A stretch of 52,907 nucleotides of DNA, taken from NCBI GenBank assembly GCA_022496185.1, contig WTXG01000244.1, forward strand, positions 1 through 52,907, given 5' to 3'. Positions 21,301 to 31,704 of the stretch are shown one piece after another; position 1 is the stretch's first letter; each line of letters opens with the position of its first letter. The notes beneath the pieces are model-generated. The model did not search any database. It was given only the letters and a program-made list of their open reading frames with translations, and had not been told where the DNA came from. The translations under genes were made by a program, and so were the position numbers. This stretch comes from Multifurca ochricompacta (lineage: Eukaryota; Basidiomycota; Agaricomycetes; Russulales; Russulaceae).

Positions 21301-22476
21301 ATCCCCCCTTCACAACGCCTCTCAATCGTTCGTGCAGCACATGACGACTTAGGACACAAGGGTATTTATTCAACAAGACGATTCCTCACTGACCGCTTCT
21401 GGTGGCCCTCTCTCGATACCGATGTCAAATGGTTCATCAAGACATGTCATGACTGCCAGCTCCGTCAAGAAACTAAAGTCCGAATCCCTCCCACCGTCGC
21501 GCCTCCAGCTCCACTCTTCCGAAAGGCGTACATCGACACCATGCATATGCCTTCCGCCGGCGGATTCCATTACATCGTTCAGGCTCGTTGCTCACTCACC
21601 GCTTGGCCGGAATGGCGCGCTCTCCGGACCGAGACAGGTCGCACCCTTGGCAGTTTCATATTCGAAGACATCCTGTGCCGATGGGGCGCTGTCGAAGAAA
21701 TCGTTACCGACAATGGCACACCTTTTGTCGCGGCATTAGACTGGCTGGCTAGCAAGTTTGGTATCAAGCACATCAGAATTTCGGCTTACAACTCTCGCGC
21801 CAACGGTATCGTCGAACGACAACATCGCACTATCCGGGAGTCAATCGTCAAAACATGCAAAGGCGACATCTCCAAGTGGCCAATAGTGGCGCCGCACGTT
21901 TTCTGGGCAGACAGAGCAACTATCCGCAAATCCACCGGATTCTCCCCATTTTATATGGCTCATGGAGTGGAACCCCTTCTCCCTTTCGATATCATCCTCG
22001 CAACCTTCCTCGTCCCCGATCTCACTCACCCCATGGCAACTTCCGACCTTATCTCAATCCGCGCACGACAGCTCCAGTCCCGAGAAGAAGACCTCACCAG
22101 TATACGAACCAACATCCTTAAAAGTCGTTTTGCGTCCGCTAGAGAGTTCGAGCGCCAGCACGCTCACACCATCAAGACCGTCTCCTTTAGTCCAGGAGAT
22201 TTGGTCTTGGTTTGAAACTCAGCGGGCGCAAACGATTTTTCGCACAAACACAAGCCTCGTTACTTTGGGCCGATGGTCGTGGTTCATGGGTCTCGCAACG
22301 GAGCCTTTCGTCTAGCAGAACTCGATGGTGCTATTTCAAGACTTCGCTACGCTGCCTTTCGTCTTGTTCCATATCATTCTCGGTCGCACTCTAACATTCC
22401 ACTTGATGACCTCCTCAGCCCAGAGGACCTCGCAGCATTCGAAGAAGACTCCACTTTCGATGATAAAGAAGCTTGA
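18380..22476 (+). CDS. Pol of the plus-strand gypsy (one frameshift, one nonsense codon)
   Basis: The polyprotein order is protease, RT, RNase H, integrase. The N-terminal 94 codons (18380-18664) and the long frame from 18619 join if one A is restored in an A run near 18617. The protease has ILDQGSQI, a D-x-G-S variant. RT carries FMDDCS in place of the usual YxDD. RNase H has AIDSSWRGVGW. The integrase has an H2C2 finger (H-K-G...C-H-D-C), then D, D and E in KAYIDTMH, VTDNGTPF and NGIVERQHR. At 22213-22215 a TGA follows GDLVLV where the family has Arg; the frame continues open to 22476. Without those two changes this would be a full-length pol. Confidence 0.85.
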
Positions 22477-22509
22477 CCGGGGACGGTCAAAATTTGAACC
22501 CCCAGGAGA

Positions 22510-23161
22510 TGTAAGGATGGCTCGGGCGTTGGACACGAAACCTCCGGTCATCACCACTTCTGGCAGGACCCGTTTGCTCTCATTCTTCCATACTATACTG
22601 TCAATAAATTTTCTAACATTTGCCTGACTTTAGTTTCGGACAGACTCTGACACCGGTGCAAAGCGTGATTGATCTATGGTACAAGTAATTTTACTTAGCA
22701 TATTACAGGGATTGTGCGTGTTCCGGGCCGCCTGCCTATTCTTTTCCGTACACCCGGCTACCCGGTTTCTCCCTTACTCCCTTTTACTTATTCCACTTTC
22801 GTTCACCCCACATGGCTTCACCTCTGTTTATTTTCTAAAACATTCCTTCAGCTAGGTCTCTCCACAAGTATATAAAGGTACATACAATGCTTGTAGTAGA
22901 CCAGCCAGTGAACAAGCAACCTAGGAATCTCTCTCTCTCTCTCTTTTCTCTTCTTGTGTGCTAAAGAACCTCAACATTGTCCAGCGCAAGGTCAAACGGA
23001 ACCAGCAAGCACGTATTTGCAAGTTCAAAAAGTACAACGACATCTCTCCTTCGACATCAAAGTTATCCTGGGTTTCTTCCTTCCTCCTCTCTCCTCTGTC
23101 TCTCTCTCTCCTCTTGGGAAACACGCTTTGCCTCTTACTCACCGCGGACCACGTCCATACA
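22510..23161 (+). repeat. 3' LTR of the plus-strand gypsy
   Basis: 652 bp, identical to the 5' LTR except at three sites, all CG to CA or TG. It is preceded by a purine-rich tract (about 22500-22509). Confidence 0.92.
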
Positions 23162-23370
23162 ATAGACTACTGCGTAGTTTAGATTCTCAAACTTCTACTA
23201 CAAAGACTGAGGTTAGTACCATTCTCACTCGTAGCTACAGTATTCCTTTACTGACTCTATTACTTTAGCTATTTGCTATATAGGTACTAGTGAATCAATA
23301 TAGTCTTCTACCACAAAGACTGAGCTATTCGCTATATAGTCTCCTACAATGAATACCCTTGAATAAATCA
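23162..23370. other. AT-rich filler between nested elements
   Basis: With 15342-15421 this forms about 290 bp that is not part of either gypsy and separates the two halves of the old RT gene. It has a partial internal repeat (CTAC-ACAAAGACTGAG at 23195 and 23310). It is probably a further small insertion, origin unknown. Confidence 0.4.
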
Positions 23371-24655
23371 TCAATAATAGTTGCCAAAACCTAAGTAGCT
23401 TCGAACTTGTTTAACCGTCTTAGGTGTTGGCCAGTCGAGAAGACCGTTTATTTTTGTTGGGTCCATGGATATGGTACCCCCTTCGAGAACTAGTCCGAGG
23501 TAATCAGTCTTAGTTGAGCGGAATGTGCACTTTGGCGGTTTCAGAAAAGGATCGTTTTCGAGGAGGATTTGGAGTACCCGCGTGACACATTGTCGATGAA
23601 ACGCGAGGTCACTCGACGTAGCTATAAGGATATCGTCCATATAAATGACGAGCCATCCTTCTTTGAGTTCCTTTTTTGATTATGGCGCTCATCATTGTTT
23701 GGAAAGTTGCTGGTGAATTCGTCAGACCAAAATACATTACTAGCTGTCTGAATAATCCTTTGTTCATCTTGAAGGTGGCTTTCCATTGATCACCTTCTTT
23801 GATGCAGACATTATTGTAACCCCATTGGACATCAAACTTTGTGAAAAGTGTTGCGTTTTGAACTTTTGCAATTAGTTCATCTATGAGTGGGAGTGGATAA
23901 TTATTTCGGATGGTATGTTCTTGTAAGAACTCTTCGAGTGCTATTTGTTCACTTGGGTTCAAAGGATATATTTTACAGTCTAGAGTAGGTGGGGCATCGG
24001 GTTTGAGGTCAATTGCGTGGTCCCATTGATGTGAATTGGGGAAACGTAGAGCGGCTTCTTCGGAAAAGGCCTTTGTGAAGTGTTGATACGGTTTGCGGAC
24101 AGTGAGTTCGTCTGTCGGGTTTTGTTGATGGGGTTCTTCAGCGAGTGTTGTAAACAGTGATAGTCGCATGACGAGTTCTTCGTTTTGTAACATTCCTAGG
24201 AAAGCAGCAGTAAGATGAGGAGTTTGCCCCCGTGGAAGGATGGAAACATCCTCCTGGATGGTTGGGGACGGCCAATCAATAGTGGAAGAGGTGCGTGCAA
24301 GCCAGGGGTAGCCGAGGACGACGTCCTCGGAACCCAGATCAGCGACAGAGAAGTCAAAGGAGTGAACAGAGGAGCCAGTGCGAACGGTACAGGGGAGAGA
24401 GGACGAGATCCGACCAGCGGCGTTAGCGGATCCGTCGGCGTTGGAGAGTGTTTTTGGGGTATCGAGGGGGGAAGTTTGGAGACGATGGCGAGAAATGAAG
24501 CGGCAATGGATAAAATTTTCAGTGGCACCGCTGTCAACGAGTGCGAGAACAGTCCCAATAGAGGAGAACGATAGTTGTATTTTCAAAGCTTTAGGTACAA
24601 ATCGATCTACAAGGGCCTTCAGGGCTGGACGTCCCTTCAGGCGGTCTGAAAACCC
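23371..24655 (-). pseudogene. Old gypsy element: protease and RT 5' part
   Basis: Encodes the DSGATENF protease and RT up to L-G-F-G-N-Y-Y. It aligns with 12090-13400 of the younger element. Relative to that copy, about 45 codons of RT are missing between E-F-L-Q-E-H and the sequence before YPLPLIDEL, including the FFFVKKKDGKLR block, so this copy could not have made active RT. The breakpoints share a short similar sequence coding E-H. The RT catalytic MDDILIA is present, in a shifted frame, at about 23640. Confidence 0.85.
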
Positions 24656-25410
24656 AAGTCTGTATTCAACAGAGACCGAACTTCTTCTTTTTCTTCGGGA
24701 GAGAGATCCTTGAGTAAAGCGGCAATCTTCTCAGCTTTAGATTTCTTTGGTGCGGTCTGAGGGGAGGGAGTTGTTGTTTTTGGGGTTACGGTAATCGTTG
24801 CGGGGACAGAAGGAGCAGGTGAAGGTAGTGTTGTGACCGCGGTAGCAACACGAGGCTTCTTATGAGGGCAATCACGCGACAGACGTCCCTTCTTCATACA
24901 GTAAACACAGAGACCTTCACTTTTGCGCCGTTCTTTATCGTCGTCAGTGACAGCACGTCGGGTGACGTCGACATCCATAGCATTTGGGTCACGTTGGGGA
25001 GTTGGTCGTGAGTTTGCCTGGGAACGGCGCCAGAATGGCGGGTCGTTACTTGGTCGCGTGACTCTACCCTGAAGTCCTTGGATAAGGACGAAATTCTTCT
25101 GTTGTTTGTGCCGCCTTCTGCCATTCGTCGAGAGTTGTCGGGGAGTGGTATTGAATACATTCTACGGCTAACTGACCCTGAAGTCCTCTGGCAAAAATCC
25201 GGGTGGTACTGGGGTCATCGTTGTTGACGCCAGCACGTTGTATAAGAAGATTAAAGTTGGCGATATAATCGTCAATGCGTCCATTTTTCATCCGGAGTTT
25301 TTGTACAGTGTCATATGCCTGTTCTTTTGCGGTGAAGTCCACAAAGGTATCGGTGAAGCGCTTGGTCGACATCGTTCGTTTCTGTGCAGTTTGTCGGTTG
25401 GTTTCGAGCT
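24637..25410 (-). pseudogene. Old gypsy element: gag 3' part
   Basis: Encodes the C-terminal half of gag (F-V-D-F-T-A-K-E-Q-A-Y-D-T-V-Q-K-L-R-M) and a zinc knuckle C-V-Y-C-M-K-K-G-R-L-S-R-D-C in which the zinc-binding His is Arg. A frameshift lies near 25100. The N-terminal half of gag seen in the younger relative is absent: the sequence goes straight into the 5' LTR side at about 25410. Confidence 0.8.
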
Positions 25411-25412
25411 AA

Positions 25413-25687
25413 TGTTACGTTTGAGGTCAGTGTCGAGGTTATATCGACGGAGTTCGGGTGTTTAGAGGATAAGACAGAGAGATCGTATTCCTGAGTCAAG
25501 CACTTGTAGATACAAGAGCTCGAAACTAGGGAATACAAGCTTGTACGCAGCGACTTGAATAGAAAAACAGAGACTAAATGACGTACCTACGAGATGACGT
25601 CGTGTGCATTGAAGGCGCTGATAATATGAGTTGAGACAGGCAGAGACAAGGGCCAGAGAAAAATGAGATCATAGAGGAATCGTAACA
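25413..25687 (-). repeat. 5' LTR of the old gypsy element
   Basis: 275 bp, TGTTACG...CGTAACA, partner of 7540-7829. The inner flank keeps the primer-binding-like TTAGCTCGAAAC on the minus strand. Confidence 0.8.
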
Positions 25688-25859
25688 GCTAGACTAAATC
25701 TGGGGTGCTACAAGCAGAGTGAGGGTCGCGCCTATTGGTATCGTACATTCATTCCAACAACCGAGACAGTTGGATATCCGATGACAAGGGTCATGTTGGA
25801 TTTTACATAACAATCCAAATCACGTGACGAGGGTGCCAACATGATGTGAGTAAGTGATC

Positions 25860-26279
25860 TTTTTTTTTTGAAATCAAGTTTATTCGCACTAAAACCCCAG
25901 CTAGGGGAAATGCGGTTCGAGTGAGGGTGGGATGTAAGAACACTGCAAAGTATGGACTTTGAAAAGATAGTGTGGAAGGGGAAAAGATTGGCAAAGAAAT
26001 TTTTTACTTAAGACATCCCGATGACGCCTACTCGACCTAGTCCGGCTTGCGAGGTCGTCCCAAGGAAAACGGCCTTGTGAAGGCCTGTGTGTCCTGAATG
26101 AAGGTGAGCAAGTCCTCGACAAAGGGCTTGCGATTGAAAAGGAGGGGCCACTGAGGAGGGTCCAAGGTCCACTCAGGGATGAACCGCAGGGTGGATTGCC
26201 TGGCGGCATAGAGGGAGCAGTCCAGTAGAGCATGTTGGTAAGTGGCAGGGGTGAGGCCATCAGAAGTACACAGGCGGTC
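25860..26279 (-). mobile_element. 5'-truncated LINE (non-LTR retrotransposon) 3' end with poly(A)
   Basis: It starts with a T-tract (poly(A) on the minus strand) and is flanked by a 17-bp duplication beginning GATGTGAGT (25843-25859 and 26280-26296) with one mismatch. The minus-strand frame reads LTPATYQHALLDC, then KPFVEDLLTFIQDTQAF, resembling the C-terminal tail of fungal LINE ORF2 proteins. A diverged relative lies at 44965-45475. It is a dead insertion left by target-primed reverse transcription. Confidence 0.75.
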
Positions 26280-26462
26280 GATGTGAGTGAGTGATCATGA
26301 GTTGAGTCGGTGCCGGATCTGAGCACGTTAAATCAATAGCTCACGACCAAAAAGACACACCAGGTGTAGGCTTCAGGGTGGACAGGCAAATAATCTTGGA
26401 TAGAATAGACTGCATAAACTCGGGTGTCGTGGAATGCATTTATACACGGTATTGGTCACAAA

Positions 26463-27476
26463 TAGTGTTCGCTACGGGTAGGTGCAACCCGCCGGGTATG
26501 TGGTCAGGGTACATGCGGGTACGGGTCGGAGTCCAAGTCTTCATACCCCTTACCTACCCGCGGACGCCCAACCCTTACCCGCCAGAGCGGGTATGCTGAA
26601 ATTGGAAGGGCGGCAATGAGGGTGGCAACGCATGCGACCAGCAATGACCGCCAGAGTCCAGTTGGAGGTATGCTTGCATTTACCACACTTGGCTTTAGGA
26701 GTTGCCTTGTGCAAGCCCAAATATAGTTTTCGGGATGCCCCTTTTTGGGGCATGTTTTGGTATTGTTTCTCTGATGTCTCTTTTGTGATAATGTACCTAC
26801 AATTACATTTATTGAGGGAGTTCATGTTCCAGTATGCTCTGTTTACACCAATCACACTCACAGAAGCAAATGCAATGCTTGAAGTCCCTCTATGAGTTTC
26901 AGATTATGGCTGGTAAAGTAGATTGTTGGGTATTGTACTCATAAACTACATAAAAAGGTGTAGAATAGCCATAAGAATACACCTATTCATTGCTTTATCA
27001 CTCTAAGCTTCTTGCTCATGCTACCCTGGTCAACTTTATTTTCTCTAGTAATACCGTCTACTACCGTATACCGTAAAACGGCCGTACCGTACCCGTACCG
27101 TACTGTCAGCGATCCGGTGAGTACCAAAAACGGAAGGTGTACGGGTCAGCCGTACCTGTCCTTCACCGTCAAATAAACGGCCGTCACCGTCAAACGGACG
27201 GTGCGCAGCCCTAATCTCAACCTGATACCAAAAATGATGAAGAATGGCCAGATGATGAATGGATTATAGCTTAAGTAGTACAATGTCATTCTAGGCTACT
27301 AGACTTGGAATGTAAAATGTGTAAAATGTCTACCCTTACCCACGGGTATATGACCCATGGTGTACCTGTACCCTTAGTATGGCAAACCCGAACCCTTGGT
27401 GTAAGGGTCCGGGTACCTACGGGTACGGGTTCGGGTCCGTGTGTTTTTACCCGCGGGTTACCCGTGGCGAACACTA
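26463..27476. mobile_element. hAT-type non-autonomous element, 1.0 kb
   Basis: Perfect 8-bp TSD GTCACAAA (26455-26462 and 27477-27484). TIRs TAGTGTTCGCTACGGGTA and, inverted, TAGTGTTCGCCACGGGTA. GGGTA/TACCC words crowd both ends. A second CCGT/ACGG-rich block (27045-27220) inside ends in an inverted TAGGGCTGCGCAC, looking like the remains of another nested hAT end whose left border is not clear. No intact transposase ORF is visible. Confidence 0.88.
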
Positions 27477-27595
27477 GTCACAAATATTAGATTGATTGGA
27501 AAATGTGTAAACGTATCGAGACCAGTAAAGGAGAAAATGATTTGGAACATAAAAAGTCTTACCACTCACGTTCCAGCTCGTAAATCGTTTCCTTA

Positions 27596-29676
27596 CTATT
27601 CGAGCGCAATTGCGCGGACTATCGCCGTCGCCGCATGCGACCGAGGACGGATATCAGCTTCGAATGCCTCAGCATGGCTAGCAGTGATATGTCAGTTTCG
27701 ATGAGTCATGCAATAACAAGACTTGAAAGCACGAACGATACCAAGCCAGACGAATACAATTCCTTGGGTGGGTTGTCTTCCACAGGCGAGATATCAAAGG
27801 TCGCGAGAACGTTCACAATAGTTGCCCAGATAGTGTCGCGTACCATGAATCGACCTTGACAGATGCGTCTCCCATAACCAAACACAATTTCTGGGGATGG
27901 CGGAGGATCTGGAACGAGCCAACGCTCTGGATGGAATCGATCTGGTTCTGGGAAGAGAACACAGTCGTGGATAATGCCCCTGAGGCAGGCTATAAGAAGG
28001 AGTGGTAGAGTGGACTAATAGGGTGACACACCGCACATTCGGTATGATTACCGAACCAGCAGGAATGAAATGTCCTTCATATACGTCATCCTCCATAACT
28101 CGATGAGGGACACCTTCAAAGGCAGTAGAGTCACCATAACTCGGTATCGAACTTTCTGGGAGCGGTACGGACCGAGTGGTGTAACGGGATGCCAACGTAG
28201 AACTTCCTTGATGACCGCATCCACATAAGGAAAAGAGGCCATATCTGAGAAGTCAGGGAGACGCGAGCCACCGGTAACCGAGTCGATTTCAGCCTGGGCC
28301 TTACGCTGCACCTGAGGGTAGAGCGTCATGGCAAGAAAGAAGGTACGCAGGGCAGATACTGTCTATCACGTCAATTTCAACTAAGGACCTTCGGCTTGTG
28401 GTGCACTAAATTCGGCGTACGGTGTCAGAACCAGCTAAATACGTGAAACCTGGTATCGCCTTTGTAGCTAATATTTCTTCTTCTGTCGAGTTTTCATGGA
28501 GTTGTGATATCATCTTGGCAGTAACGGAGGTAGTGGCCGTTCCAGCTGCCTTAAGTACTAGACCGTGGGCCCTATTAAAACTCAAATCATGTTCGAAAAC
28601 TCACTAGTGCTGCTTTAACTTCTGTGTGTGGCGTTTCAATCGTGCTGAGCACGATCGGATGGCTTTTGCGAGCCTCAAGTAAGAAGCTCCCTCCAGGAAA
28701 CCAGCTCGGCATATATATCACTGTAAACATTCCTCAGCTATCAACTTGTTTCTTCAGGTTTAATTAGGGCAGTTACACCAAGGCATCATGTCCAGGAGAA
28801 GGAACCACGGGCTTGATGACACATGTGATACAGCCTTGACTACCCTCTCTGCAGCCACTACATATGGATCATCTTCAGTTCGTACATCAAGTCCGTATGC
28901 AATCGATAGGATTATCTGCCCTGTCATGCTTTCCTTTACGCGTCTAGATAGTTGTCTTCGGCTGACATCATGGAGGCACTTACAGTCTGAGGTGCTGAGA
29001 AAATTTATCTGGATTTTCAAATAAATTGCGCAACAATCGTTGAACCGCTTTCATCTCGAGTGGTCGATACTCTTTTGATGTCGTAGCATTGAAGTGAGCA
29101 TGGAATGCACGTCGCAGGCGACGCCAGCGATCTCCGTAAGGAAGAGTGCCATGGCTGAAGTCCAGTCCCATACTTGGGAATGAGGTGAGAACAGAACGGC
29201 ACACGACCTAGCTGATAATGTTACATACAGTTGGAAAGTGGAAAATTGTGACCTGATATATGGCTGTCAAGAGCATCGTAAATCCAAAGCTAGAGGATCA
29301 TACCTGTCCGAATATATGGCTGAACGCTTTTCGAGTAGCTCGTTTGCGGCTTTTCCTGAATTGAGAATAACGATGTGTGATCCCATTACATCGACATGTA
29401 CGACATCAGAACCTAAGCGGCGAGTAACGAGCCCGTCACAACAACGGTTTTTTTTATTTTTTCATTTCTGGGTTTACCTGACTGATCCGACCACTTCTTG
29501 TAGGTGACCCACCCATCCTTCGAGGGCATGTTGAGGAGATTGCCAATGAGTGGCAAGCGCCTGGGACCTGGAGGATACTTTTGATGATGGCGGCGCGAGC
29601 GGGTTGTGAAGATCGACAAACTAATGAGCAGAATCGCAGACGCAAAGAGGGAGTGCCATAGATTGAGGTCGACCAT
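27596..29676 (-). pseudogene. Cytochrome P450 (copy C), nearly complete, one lost splice acceptor
   Basis: A paralogue of copy B with the same ten-exon plan. It starts with ATG at 29676 and ends with TAG at 27596-27598. It keeps the anchor, hinge YPPGPRRLP, I-helix G-S-D-T (Ala to Ser relative to B), helix K and the heme loop FGYGRRICQG. A TATA-like box lies about 35 bp upstream of the ATG (29711-29718). At the third exon the acceptor used in copy B is missing: a few bases are deleted and the next possible AG gives a stop directly. Without an alternative splice the protein would be truncated after about 100 residues. All later exons are open, so inactivation, if real, is recent. Exon 7 is nearly identical to copy B. 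Confidence 0.8.
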
Positions 29677-29897
29677 TGTGAGAGATGCAATGTAAGAAGG
29701 AGATGATAGCCCTTATAAGCCAAGCCCACTGCAACCCAGAAATGTGACACGTGCAGAAAACATCTTCTCTTATTCGACACTTCCGCAGGACTAGACTCTG
29801 GCCATGAAAATGATTGATAAATGGAAGTTGGAAGTTGGAAGTATATTCTATTCTAACATCTTCCACGAGCATCACGTGATGGAATTGGGACGCGAGT

Positions 29898-30666
29898 TAG
29901 GGTTGCGGAAAATATTCGAGGCCAATATTTTACTGGTAATTTACAGAGGGTCTGATGGGAAGGTGGTAATTTACTGTAATTTACTGGTAAAAAATTCCAC
30001 GTGATACTTTCACGTGATGTTTTCAATATAATTCCATTTCCATCGAGAAGTCGTTGTCTAGGGGCTCTCCAGGAGCTTCTGGAGGGTTAGGAGCAGCCAC
30101 AGAAGTGTCACTTGATGGTTCATCAGAAAGAGCTGCTGGAAGACACTGAGATGACAGATCAATGGTTCATGAGACCTCAAGAGAAAGTTCAGGATAGAAC
30201 ATCTCAAGATTCGGCTCATCCAACCAACTATCATCCTCATCATCATCCGGATTCTCATCCAGTTTGCCATCTGACTTCGAAAAGAACCTGTTCTTGAGTC
30301 AAAACTGAAGTGCAAGCTACAGAAATATTGTCCTTAAATACTGTAAAGAGCATGCTGTGCTATGGTCATAAGGATCGTATCTTGATCATAATAAACGAAT
30401 GGATGAGTGGAATTTTAGTAGTAAGTATATTACAATGCACCGGCAACACCGGTCACCTCCGATCCGGTCCGGCTTACCCTGATCCGTTCCCGGCTCAACA
30501 GCTCGCTCGTATATTTAGTTTAGTTAACTCATATATTAGTCACGTTGGCACGTGACCTGGTAAATTACTACTCCCACAGCGACCCAGTAAATTACCAGTA
30601 AATTACCGGTAAATTACCGGTAAATAATGGGTTCGTAAAAAAGTACCTATTTTTTCCGCAACCCTA
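29898..30666. mobile_element. hAT-type element with transposase-like C-terminal tail, 769 bp
   Basis: Perfect 8-bp TSD ACGCGAGT (29890-29897 and 30667-30674) and TIRs TAGGGTTGCGGAAAA. Repeated GTAATTTACTGG/CCAGTAAATTAC words mark the subterminal regions. On the minus strand about 30290-30060 reads acidic residues, then TIDLSSQCLPAALSDEP ... PEAPGEP and a stop. The same tail is conserved at 45715-45858, which suggests it is the end of the parent transposase ORF. The rest of the gene is missing. Confidence 0.88.
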
Positions 30667-30674
30667 ACGCGAGT

Positions 30675-31704
30675 AAGATCACTCAAGTCTACTAAGATCG
30701 TCGATCTCTGTTGTTAAACAGCTCAGCCGTCACCATAATTTAGATAAGAAGGCACTGATGAAAGGAAATTTAACCTTGAGCACTTGTCGGAAACGTATCA
30801 GTGGCCAGCTTGGATCAATCACTAATCGTACAGTACTGATAGTCGACTCGGAGCCTGAGCTGTGTGCTGTGCAGCAGCACTTGAACTCCATTCTACCTTC
30901 CTGTGAATATTCAGTTGATTAAAACACAAAAACCTTAATTGTCTCAGTTACTATAGCACACTCATTTACAGTACTCAAGTAGGAAATGGGATTTGATGTT
31001 CATGGTTGATGACTTGGTCAATCACGTGACTTTCCCAGTCAACACTGACTTTTTCTCAGTGCGACTAGTGAAATAATTAAAAATTAATATTTTAGACCAT
31101 GAAAATCTCAGATAAGAATCGCCTGCTCGGCCGCCTCTATATCCAAAAAATTAAGGTCGACGGATCCTGTCCAGCTCGCTAATTCTCGCCAAGGATTCTT
31201 TCAAGCTGAGTAATGATGCCCGCGTTCGATAAGCGTTTTAACCTTAATTTGTTTCCTATATGCAAAGAAAACAAACGTCTACGGTTTTCGGGTCAGTCGT
31301 CCAAGAGCTTATGCCTACTTGGGAGAAAACATAACACACACACACAAACAGATCCGCTAGATGGTCTGCCTGGATAGAGTGGATGGAGTGTGGGACATGA
31401 ACAAGTAGTTTTTGTGTCATGACGTAACTACACTAAAGGAACCAGAACCGTAAAGAGGTCGATAAGAGGGCGTTTAAAAAAAGGAGGGGAGGAGTTAAGT
31501 GTCCTGTCCTGTCTTTATATTTAAAAAAGTAAGTCTGGAGGTGGGACGTGAGGGCGTTGTCGAGTTAAAAAACGTCAAGGGTATGAAAAGTTTTGAAAAA
31601 GAAAAATTAAAAAAAAAAGAAAAGATAAAGAAAAGAAACGCAATTAACCAAATGTTCGTTTCGAAGCCCCGTTGAGAGATGAATGAGAGGGACCCAGACA
31701 GTCA
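30675..31704. other. Intergenic, 3' side of chitin deacetylase
   Basis: AT-rich, with a short CA microsatellite near 31338 and A-rich stretches near 31600. No gene is seen. Confidence 0.45.

Larger units (their letters stand above)
15426..23161 (+). mobile_element. Complete plus-strand Ty3/gypsy element, 7.7 kb
   Basis: Two 652-bp LTRs (15426-16077 and 22510-23161) begin TGTAAGG and end TACA. They differ at three sites only. The flanks share ATAG (15422-15425 and 23162-23165) as a 4-bp target duplication. The internal region carries gag, then protease-RT-RNase H-integrase, and a purine-rich tract just before the 3' LTR. No chromodomain is apparent. Its family is unlike the TGTTAC chromoviruses around it. 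The open frames are long, with two one-base shifts and one nonsense codon. Confidence 0.92.

Noticed and set aside
27045..27220. CCGT/ACGG-rich block as a separate nested hAT MITE
   Set aside because: The right end has a hAT-like TIR, but the left end does not match it and no 8-bp duplication is found.
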